NCBI GenBank assembly: GCA_022615475.1
Contig: JAKEGQ010000148.1
Span: 1-10,803 of the forward strand
Direction of reading: 5' to 3'
Length of the DNA: 10,803 nt
From: Candidatus Methylomirabilota bacterium
GTDB lineage: Bacteria > Methylomirabilota > Methylomirabilia > Methylomirabilales > CSP1-5
This document shows, piece after piece, positions 1-5,911 of the stretch; positions within the stretch are counted from its first letter, which is position 1, and each line of letters starts with the position of its first letter. The translations under genes were made by a program, and so were the position numbers. The notes under the pieces are model-generated. The model did not search any database. It saw only the letters and a program-made list of their open reading frames with translations, and was not told the origin of the DNA.

Positions 1-465
1 CTGGCGCTCGGGGAAGCGGTTCTCCGGTTTGATCGTGAATCCCTGCCCCGTCCGGACAAACTGCTGCTCGAGCTGCTCCGCCTTGCCCGCCGGTAGAGCA
101 TAGGTCTTGAGGAACTCCAGTTCGTCTGCTGCTATGGTCTGGCCCCGGAGCGCTCGGATCAGGAGGGTCAGGCAGGTGCGGGCGTCCTCCTTGCGAGTCG
201 GAGCCACCGCATCTTCGAGATCGAGGAGGAGGATGTGGGCGGGCGATTGAGCCGCCTTGATTGTAAAGTACCAGTTGTCTCCCGGAAAGATGTGCTCAAT
301 CGGTCGAGGGGAATATTCCCAGGCGAGCTGCTCCATTGCTGCCTTACGGGTCGCACAGGGATCGACCCGCTTCAGGGCCTGCCACCGCTCTTCGATCTCG
401 GCGTCAGCCTGGTCCTTGTCGCCTCCGAACGCCGCTACTATCTCGTCCCAGGTTCGCTCGTCCAC
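1..465 (-). CDS. HpcH/HpaI aldolase / citrate lyase beta (CitE)-type CoA-ester lyase, 3' part cut by window edge
   Basis: The minus frame is open from a stop at 640-642 to the left edge, so only the N-terminal 155 residues or so are visible. The motif PGDN (residues 61-64) followed by LLLDLEDAVAP (79-89) and then RKEDAR is the classic N-terminal strand and acidic metal-binding loop of the CitE/HpcH TIM-barrel family. These enzymes cleave or form malyl-, citramalyl- or citryl-CoA type thioesters. I chose GTG at 465 because GGAGG sits 8 bases upstream and a sigma-70-like promoter lies at 595-623, putting the likely transcript start near 588. No in-frame ATG precedes codon 44 (position 336). About 55 charged residues precede the PGD motif, more than in small CitE proteins, and the sequence after the DLEDAV motif also departs from short CitE enzymes, so this may be a larger subfamily such as a malyl-CoA lyase or malate synthase-like enzyme. 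Family call is good; substrate is unknown. Confidence 0.75.
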   Translation of the reverse strand, partial: MDERTWDEIVAAFGGDKDQADAEIEERWQALKRVDPCATRKAAMEQLAWEYSPRPIEHIFPGDNWYFTIKAAQSPAHILLLDLEDAVAPTRKEDARTCLTLLIRALRGQTIAADELEFLKTYALPAGKAEQLEQQFVRTGQGFTIKPENRFPERQ

Positions 466-594
466 GGCCCCGTCCTCCAGACGCTCGAAATTGCCAGGAC
501 GGTTGGTCTTCCGGAATTCTATGCGGGCCTTGGATTCGGCACTCTTTTCTCGGCGTTGCCCCGGATGACCTTTGCTGTAGGAAATAGGGGTAGC

Positions 595-623
595 ATTATG
601 TAAGCAAAAGGATGATCGGTCAA
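595..623 (-). promoter_or_regulatory. Sigma-70-like promoter for the CitE-type lyase gene
   Basis: On the minus strand TTGACC (623-618) is followed after exactly 17 bases by CATAAT (600-595). Each hexamer differs from consensus at one position. It lies in the gap between the MaoC gene and the lyase and would give a leader of about 120 bases before the GTG start at 465. Confidence 0.6.
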
Positions 624-671
624 GCCCTTTCCTTTTTCGTTAGTTGGGGAACGAAGCGGAGCCTTGTGCGG

Positions 672-1838
672 TTAGAAGGAGGGTTCTGACCGGTCCATGA
701 GCTTGATCGCCTGCCCTTGAAGAGTGAGGTCCCCGCACTGGTTCGTCACCGCGATATCGATCGGGACGATCGGGGCCCCCTCCCTCTCGTGCGACCGGCG
801 GATCTGGTCCGGTGGCGGGACGGTGGTGGCAAGGCTGAGCTGGTCTCCAGGCTCAATCGGCCCGCCGAAAGAAAAGATCCGGGCCGAGAGGAGAAAGTGG
901 CCGGGTGAGCTTTCGGCCGAGGCCATCGCCATCGTCTCGAGCGCGAGGAGGGGGCTTAGCTGGTGCGGGTAAAGGGGGCCGAACAGGGCCTGGGTGGCGC
1001 GCACCAGCTCGGGGGTGATCGTCTTGGTGAAGGTCCGGTGGCGGGGAGTGGCCGGATCGGTGAAGTCGGGGACGCTGGGGGGCATCGCGGGGGTGACATC
1101 TTGGGCCCAGTGTCTCAGCCAGGTGAGCTCTGCTGGGGGAGTAGTGCAGATCTCTCCCACCTTCTCCTGCTTCAAGGTTGCCTTCCCCTCACAGACGACC
1201 TTCCCCTCCTGATTGGCCAGGGTAAGGTGGAGACGCGCACTTCTCCGGTCCGAAACTTCCTGCACCTCGATGTGCGGTGTGAGGCTGTCCCCGCAATAGA
1301 CCGGGGCCCGGAAGTGGGCCTCGAGCGCCCCCACAGCATATGCAGGCCGCAGGCGCCCGAGGCTGGCCAGGAGGGTGCAGACGGTGAAGAGGTCATGAGC
1401 CACCAGCCCGCGAAACCGGGACTGCTCCGCATACGCCCGGTCCAGGTGATAGGGGTTCCGATCCCCCGAGGCCTTGGCGAAGGCCTGTACCATCCAGGGG
1501 GTCACAGAGACCGCATCTCCTTGGGGCCGCTCCCCAGCAAAGAACCCCTCACCACCTTGCTCTCCCGCGTCCGGCGTGAGCGCAACCAAGAGGCGATCGC
1601 GGGCCCCCGCATACCTCTTCGCCTCGGCCCTCGAGAGCTGCTTAGCCTTGAGCGCCCGCTCCAATTGCCGGTAGTAGACCCGGATCTTGTTCGCATCCAC
1701 CAGCTCGTGCTGGCCGGTCACGGGGTCGGCGTAAGCGACCGCCCCCAGATTGCGCTCCTGATCGGCGGCGGCGTAGAGCTCCAGGATCTCAAGAGCCCGC
1801 TCCGTGCTGTTCATCCATTGTGTCTGAGAGGCATCCAC
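672..1838 (-). CDS. MaoC-like (hotdog-fold) enoyl-CoA dehydratase/hydratase with extra N-terminal domain
   Basis: With a GTG start at 1838 the protein has 388 residues. Residues 119-131, including SGDRNPYH, carry the D-x4-H catalytic pair (Asp126, His131) of R-specific enoyl-CoA hydratases. They are followed by the conserved GLVAH (144-148) of MaoC proteins, although the usual Gly after that His is Asp149. Residues 275-380 look like a second, degenerate hotdog repeat without the catalytic pair, as in double-hotdog hydratases. Residues 1-115 form a charged, probably helical domain I do not recognise. Three starts are possible: TTG 1904 (GGAG 6 bases upstream), GTG 1838 (AAGGA 8 bases upstream) and ATG 1814 (no clear ribosome site); I prefer GTG. 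It likely hydrates or dehydrates a CoA thioester in the cytoplasm. The neighbouring CitE-type lyase on the same strand suggests a shared pathway, for example via a mesaconyl- or methylmalyl-CoA type intermediate, but that is inference. It is not an obvious match to the Chloroflexus mesaconyl-CoA hydratase as I remember it. Confidence 0.75.
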   Translation of the reverse strand: MDASQTQWMNSTERALEILELYAAADQERNLGAVAYADPVTGQHELVDANKIRVYYRQLERALKAKQLSRAEAKRYAGARDRLLVALTPDAGEQGGEGFFAGERPQGDAVSVTPWMVQAFAKASGDRNPYHLDRAYAEQSRFRGLVAHDLFTVCTLLASLGRLRPAYAVGALEAHFRAPVYCGDSLTPHIEVQEVSDRRSARLHLTLANQEGKVVCEGKATLKQEKVGEICTTPPAELTWLRHWAQDVTPAMPPSVPDFTDPATPRHRTFTKTITPELVRATQALFGPLYPHQLSPLLALETMAMASAESSPGHFLLSARIFSFGGPIEPGDQLSLATTVPPPDQIRRSHEREGAPIVPIDIAVTNQCGDLTLQGQAIKLMDRSEPSF

Positions 1839-1982
1839 GTGCCCGTTCCTTCGAACTGTGAGGTGAGTTCCGTCAAGGTGGGGTGTGAGGGGAACGGGGT
1901 GCAAGAATCGCTCCAGTCCTAGACGACCTCGACTGGGGCGGGTGTAAGTGGTGAGGGAGGATCGGAAGGTGGGAAAGCAATA

Positions 1983-2010
1983 CGCCGATCAGGGGTGGCC
2001 CTGATCGGCG
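1983..2010 (-). terminator. Perfect 12-bp hairpin, probable terminator of the secreted-protein gene
   Basis: Arms 1983-1994 and 1999-2010 are perfectly complementary around a 4-base loop. The hairpin begins 36 bases after the minus-strand stop codon at 2047. On that strand it is followed by TATTGCTTT, an interrupted rather than continuous T tract, so termination may be only partly factor-independent. On the plus strand the run downstream is GC-rich and not terminator-like. Confidence 0.65.
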
Positions 2011-2046
2011 CGCTCTAGGGAACTCGGAGCAACGTAATGCTCGGTG

Positions 2047-2868
2047 CTAGCGTGACCAGCCGGCTACCGCGGGACTCGTTGCTGGCTCCGGTTTGCCGGC
2101 CCTGCTCGGGATCTCGAGATCCTCGATGTATCGTGCGGAGTTGCCGTGAGCCTCCTTCAGATAGACGGCCTGAAGCGAGACTCCCTGTGCCCTTTCCAAG
2201 ACGTGCTGAGGAATCGTGATGGAAGCGTACGCCTCGGCCCCGGGTCGCAGGTCCCGTGGCGTCACCGGAATGCGGAGCTTCTGCAGGGGTTCGCTTCCCC
2301 CCCTGATCTCTCCGACGAGGATAACATCTGACAGCGCTTCGCGGCCTTGGTTGATCAGGCGAAGCTGGATCGTCCGGGGACGTCCTTCCCATTCCACCAT
2401 CCCCGCGGGCTCTACCCGGAGAGTCTTTTTTCCACGGAAGAGCGGAGGGTTCTTCTCAGGCGCAAGGGGGAAGGCATAGACGAGGCGTTTCGGCGTAGGG
2501 TCGGCGACGGGGTAGCCCGTGAACTCCTGCACGAAGACGTAAAGCTCCACCTTGTGGGCGGCCGACAGGAGGGTCGCGGGGATCTGAGTCCGGATGAACT
2601 CCACGTCGTCCCGTTCCAGGCGGCTGAGCCGAGTGACGGGATAGGAGAGGTCAATTCGTCGCCCGTCCTGGTCAAAGACGTGCGCCTCGACCCGACGAAG
2701 GTCCCAGCGATCCACAGAAACGTTTTGGAGTTGGTAAACCAACACGAGCCCTTCAGGCCGAGGATCTCTTCTCACCTCGCGGACCTGGATGTTTATGGCT
2801 GCTGCCTCGCGTATCCCCACCATTCCCAGCAGCAAGAAGCCGAGGGTAATCCCTATCAGTGTTCGCAT
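2047..2868 (-). CDS. Secreted/periplasmic protein of unknown function with two beta-rich domains
   Basis: I do not recognise this 273-residue protein. It begins with a typical Sec signal peptide: basic MR, then a hydrophobic core (residues 4-18), then a small-residue AAA cleavage site near residue 24. The mature part has no cysteine. It reads as two beta-sandwich-like units, about residues 25-135 (alternating hydrophobic strands around LVLVYQLQNV) and 145-255 (TIQLRLINQG, AYASITIP), joined by a Pro/Lys linker and ending in a Pro/Ala-rich tail. Such patterns occur in Ig-like or FxLYD-like exported domains, but no specific family is evident. The ATG at 2868 is favoured because GGGAGG lies 6 to 7 bases upstream and it places the signal peptide at the exact N-terminus; an upstream GTG at 2931 would bury it. 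It appears monocistronic, with a hairpin terminator just downstream and a 14-bp inverted repeat in its upstream region. Confidence 0.8.
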   Translation of the reverse strand: MRTLIGITLGFLLLGMVGIREAAAINIQVREVRRDPRPEGLVLVYQLQNVSVDRWDLRRVEAHVFDQDGRRIDLSYPVTRLSRLERDDVEFIRTQIPATLLSAAHKVELYVFVQEFTGYPVADPTPKRLVYAFPLAPEKNPPLFRGKKTLRVEPAGMVEWEGRPRTIQLRLINQGREALSDVILVGEIRGGSEPLQKLRIPVTPRDLRPGAEAYASITIPQHVLERAQGVSLQAVYLKEAHGNSARYIEDLEIPSRAGKPEPATSPAVAGWSR

Positions 2869-2939
2869 GGCTCCACCTCCCTTTGGTGTGCAGGACGGAT
2901 AAACCCCCCTTGCTTCCCACCCCCCGATCACTAGTGCCG

Positions 2940-3001
2940 GGTCTCTCCCACATGCAGATTCCTGCCTTTAGACCCGTTGGCTCTTAGATGCGGGAGAGAC
3001 C
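2940..3001. repeat. 14-bp inverted repeat with 34-base centre, upstream of the secreted-protein gene
   Basis: Arm 2940-2953 (GGTCTCTCCCACAT) and arm 2988-3001 (ATGCGGGAGAGACC) are complementary at 13 of 14 positions; as minus-strand RNA the odd pair becomes a G-U wobble, giving a continuous 14-bp stem. The centre holds a second small hairpin (GCAG/CTGC). It lies 3' of hpnR and 5' of the secreted-protein gene. No T tract follows on either strand and no flanking direct repeat is visible, so it is neither a clear terminator nor a clear transposable element. Confidence 0.6.
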
Positions 3002-3087
3002 GCAAAGGATGCGTCCTAGCGCGATGGCCTTATTCACTCGAGCCCTTCAATACAGGTTACGTATGGGTGCGACGGGTTGGATTGGTC

Positions 3088-4584
3088 CTACGCGTGTTGC
3101 ATAGCACGTTTGGCCGCCCCCGGAGCGTGGACGTAGAGCTCGGCGGGAGTCGGCTTGGTCGTCTTTGACCCGGGCGGCGGGTTCATGGCGTACCTCGCCT
3201 CCCGCAGATGATTGGCGTACTGCCGCTCGGTGTTGTAGACCGTGCCGAACTTCCAAAGGCTCCGCACGAAGTTGGTCTGGCCGCGGCACAGCAGTCGGAG
3301 CGCAATGGACGAGGCCTTCCGGAGGGCGGCGACGCCGAGATGCTTCCGCCGCAGGACCGCCTGCGACTTGACCAGCTCTTCGTAGAACCGCTTCAGGGGC
3401 ATTTTGGTTGGCAGGACCGCATGCTGGACGTCGAAGAGCCGGTAGTCGAGAGTCGTGAGCTTGCGGGACTCCGTGTGCCAGGTTTCGGTCCCCGGGTAGG
3501 GGGTGCTGACGGTGAGATGCACGATCTCTGGGACGCTCATCGCCCACTCCCGCACCATCGAAAACCGCTCCTCGTCCCACCCAGGATCGGCGATGATGTT
3601 GATGGCCACCCGGATCCCCAGCGACCGCGCGACCTCTAAGGCCTTGAAGTTCTCGCTGGGGGTGATCCGCTTGCGGTGGAGCTTGAGTCCCTCCTCATCC
3701 AGCGCTTCCAGTCCGAGGAACATGTATCTGAGCCCCAGCCGCTTCCAGTAGGCGAAGAGCTCCTGGTTCCGCAGCAGGACATCACAACGCGTCTCGAGAT
3801 AGTACTGCTTTCGGATCTGCCGTTTCTCGATCTCCTTGCCGATGGCAAAGCCGTGCTCCGGGTGAATGAAAGCCACATCATCGACGATGAAGGCATTCGG
3901 CTCGGGGATGCGGGCCAGCTCGTCCGCGGCCACCTCGGGAGAGATCTTTCGGTAACTCCGGCCGTAAAAGGTCCACGCGCTGCAGAAGGTGCAGTCCCAG
4001 GGGCAGCCGCGGGTGAACTCGACGGAGGCGCAGGGATCAAGCACCCCGATGAAGTACTTCTTCCGTCTGCGGGTCAGGTCCCTGGCCGGCAGATGCTTGT
4101 CCAATGAAAGGAGAAGGGCCGGAGAGGGCCCCATGCCCTTCAGGGTCACCACGCCGGGAAGCGCTTCGAGATTGCCGTCGGGGATCGTCTCCAGGATCCG
4201 GGGCGCGATCGCCTCGCCCTCCCCTCGCACGGCGCAGTCGATGGCCCCCTGCGCGTGCTCGAGAATTTCCCTCGCGATGAAGGAGGCACTATGCCCTCCG
4301 ATGAAGACGAAGCACTCGGGGAGGCGCCGTTTGGTCTCGATCGCCAGGTCGATGACCTCAGGGACGTTGGCGAGATAGTTGAGGGAGAATCCGACTGCGT
4401 GGGGGCGGAAGGCGTCGAGCTCGTTGAAGTAGTCGGGGTGGTGGAAGATCTGGAGGTCGAGGAGTCGGACATCGTGTCCGGCGGACCGGACCGCGTCGGC
4501 CACCAGCTCCAGGCCGAGGGGTTCCAGGCGGAGGTAGATCTCCGAGTACATCAAGGGGCTTGGATGGAGCAAGAGGACTTTCAT
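3088..4584 (-). CDS. hpnR: Hopanoid C-3 methylase HpnR (B12-binding radical SAM)
   Basis: This 498-residue protein matches, from memory, the hopanoid C-3 methylase that adds a methyl group at C-3 of the hopanoid A-ring using S-adenosylmethionine, a [4Fe-4S] cluster and cobalamin. The N-terminal half (1-165) is a Rossmann-type B12-binding domain containing FIGGHSASF. The radical SAM core follows, with the cluster motif C194-x3-C198-x2-C201 in RGCPWDCTFCSAWTFYGR. Further landmarks typical of HpnR are FIVDDVAFIH (232-241), YMFLGLEA (287-294) and TPYPGTETWHTESR (361-374). Length fits the family. After residue 470 there is a Lys/Pro/Ala-rich tail that is probably variable. The ATG at 4584 is chosen because GGGAGG sits about 6 bases upstream; an upstream TTG at 4608 lacks support. 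No squalene-hopene cyclase or other hpn gene is in the window, which is common for hpnR. It has its own promoter at 4646-4674. Confidence 0.93.
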   Translation of the reverse strand: MKVLLLHPSPLMYSEIYLRLEPLGLELVADAVRSAGHDVRLLDLQIFHHPDYFNELDAFRPHAVGFSLNYLANVPEVIDLAIETKRRLPECFVFIGGHSASFIAREILEHAQGAIDCAVRGEGEAIAPRILETIPDGNLEALPGVVTLKGMGPSPALLLSLDKHLPARDLTRRRKKYFIGVLDPCASVEFTRGCPWDCTFCSAWTFYGRSYRKISPEVAADELARIPEPNAFIVDDVAFIHPEHGFAIGKEIEKRQIRKQYYLETRCDVLLRNQELFAYWKRLGLRYMFLGLEALDEEGLKLHRKRITPSENFKALEVARSLGIRVAINIIADPGWDEERFSMVREWAMSVPEIVHLTVSTPYPGTETWHTESRKLTTLDYRLFDVQHAVLPTKMPLKRFYEELVKSQAVLRRKHLGVAALRKASSIALRLLCRGQTNFVRSLWKFGTVYNTERQYANHLREARYAMNPPPGSKTTKPTPAELYVHAPGAAKRAMQHA

Positions 4585-4645
4585 GGTGTCCTCCCGGGTT
4601 CGGGGCAAAAAAGCGAGAAGGAGGGGTCATCCTTGAGAGGCTGTA

Positions 4646-4674
4646 AGTATCCCGCGCTCAGCCGAGGATGTCAA
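4646..4674 (-). promoter_or_regulatory. Sigma-70-like promoter for hpnR
   Basis: On the minus strand a perfect TTGACA (4674-4669) is followed after 17 bases by GATACT (4651-4646). The -35 box begins just 8 bases past the rhomboid stop codon, so hpnR can be expressed independently of the genes upstream. The sequence CTTGACA-N-CCTC and the ATACTTA around the -10 box are shared with the dioxygenase promoter at 7064-7092. Confidence 0.65.
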
Positions 4675-4681
4675 GGGCCGA

Positions 4682-5878
4682 TCACCGGCGCGGACGTCCG
4701 ATCTGAAGCTTTTGTCGATTGGCGATGGCATCGAGGCCTGCGCGCGCGCGGGCAGCGGTGTCGGACGAGGGGTTGAGATCGAGCGCATCGAGGAAGTGCT
4801 GGTACGCCGAGGTCGCGAGATTGGGGGAATCCAGTTGCACCGAGCCTGCCCCCACGTGCGCCTCGGCGGCGCCCGGTCCCTCCGGATAGTCACGGAGGTG
4901 GCGTCGGTAGACGGTGAGGGCAGCGTTGGGGTGGCCGTTCTGCTGCAACCAGTCGGCCAGTGCGAGCGAGTCTTCCGGCTGGAGCACGCGCCGCGTCTGG
5001 TCGGGTGAGAGCGCGAAATACGCCTGTGCCGCCGTGGCGAAGTCGCCGCCGGCGATCGCTCGGGTAAGAGCCTGTGCGGGCGTCTCCCCGGTCTCGACGG
5101 CAGCGGACACCGCCCGGTACTCGGGCGGGCGTCCGGTGACCCCTCGTCGGTCCATCACCCATGCCACGACCAACCCCGCCAGAAAGCCGCCGATGTGGGC
5201 GCCGTGCGCCACCCCGCCCCCCGCGCCGCGCGTGATGAGAAAAGGGAGCAGGTTGTCCGCCAGCAGGTAGAGCCCGAGCACGATTCGGGCCGGCACCATG
5301 AACACATTCATGAAGAAGGGGAAGAAGAAGAACAACAGCCGAACCGAATTGCGCGGAAACCAGAGGAAATAGAAGCCGAGGACGCCTGAAATGGCGCCCG
5401 AGGCCCCGATCAGTGGCAGCGGCGACTCGGGGGCGAAGAGGGTGTGAAACAGCGTGGCCGCCACCCCGGTCACCAGATACCAAAAGAGATAGGACAGGTG
5501 CCCCATGCGTTTTTCGACGTTATCGCCGTAGATCCACAGAAAGAGCATATTGCCGAAGAGGTGCAGGAAGCCGGCGTGCAAAAACATCGCGGAGAAGAGG
5601 GTAACTATCGTCGGCGCTGCGGGTCGAAACCCGTATCGAAAGACAAAGAGGTCGTACTCGGATATGTGGGACAGGATCTCTTCTACTGGGGCCTGGCGCG
5701 GCAGGGTTTGCTTGATGAGGCGAACGTATTCCCAGAGGGCTGGGTCGTTCGGGTCGGGCGCCTGTGCGCTCAGGGGCAGCGCGATGAGGATATATGCGGC
5801 ACAGTTCGCGAGGATGAGGGCATACGTGATAAGGGGTGTCCCCTCCGGGTTGGGCGCATCACCGAGTGGGAGGATCAT
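4682..5878 (-). CDS. Rhomboid-family intramembrane serine protease with C-terminal TPR-like domain
   Basis: The 398-residue protein has a rhomboid core. A first membrane helix is at about 16-36. The conserved His101, His106 and Asn110 of the oxyanion-side helix lie in FLHAGFLHLFGN. The catalytic Ser160 is in GASGAISG and the catalytic His228 in GAHIGGFLAG, so the Ser-His dyad is intact and the enzyme should be active. A very hydrophobic Phe-rich segment lies at 181-195. Between helices 1 and 2 there is a long Pro-rich soluble loop (about 37-88). Residues 265-390 are soluble, with Ala-rich helical pairs resembling TPR repeats (LADWLQQNGHPNAALTVYRRHL and AYQHFLDALDLNPSS), probably for substrate or partner binding. 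ATG 5878 has GGAG 10 bases upstream. The gene starts 33 bp after the dioxygenase-rhodanese gene and is probably co-transcribed with it. The substrate is unknown. Confidence 0.9.
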   Translation of the reverse strand: MILPLGDAPNPEGTPLITYALILANCAAYILIALPLSAQAPDPNDPALWEYVRLIKQTLPRQAPVEEILSHISEYDLFVFRYGFRPAAPTIVTLFSAMFLHAGFLHLFGNMLFLWIYGDNVEKRMGHLSYLFWYLVTGVAATLFHTLFAPESPLPLIGASGAISGVLGFYFLWFPRNSVRLLFFFFPFFMNVFMVPARIVLGLYLLADNLLPFLITRGAGGGVAHGAHIGGFLAGLVVAWVMDRRGVTGRPPEYRAVSAAVETGETPAQALTRAIAGGDFATAAQAYFALSPDQTRRVLQPEDSLALADWLQQNGHPNAALTVYRRHLRDYPEGPGAAEAHVGAGSVQLDSPNLATSAYQHFLDALDLNPSSDTAARARAGLDAIANRQKLQIGRPRR

Positions 5879-5911
5879 GCCTGGCGCTCCGTGAAGATCG
5901 TGTGGCGTGCG

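Noticed and set aside
520..597. Minus-strand ATG at 597 opening a 25-codon frame ahead of the lyase
   Set aside because: The ATG overlaps the predicted -10 box, so it would not be transcribed, and it has no ribosome site.
235..603. Plus-strand frame of 122 codons near the left edge
   Set aside because: Antisense to the CitE-type lyase. The minus-strand frame carries the family motifs.
630..655. TTCGTT/AACGAA inverted repeat as a terminator of the MaoC gene
   Set aside because: The stem is only 6 bp with an 8-base loop and is followed on the minus strand by purines rather than a T tract.
963..1922. Plus-strand open frame of 319 codons
   Set aside because: It is antisense to the MaoC gene, which has clear motifs. 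The frame has Gly/Arg/Leu-rich shadow composition and no recognisable domain.
2347..2934. Plus-strand open frame of 195 codons
   Set aside because: Antisense to the secreted-protein gene, which has a signal peptide and a strong ribosome site.
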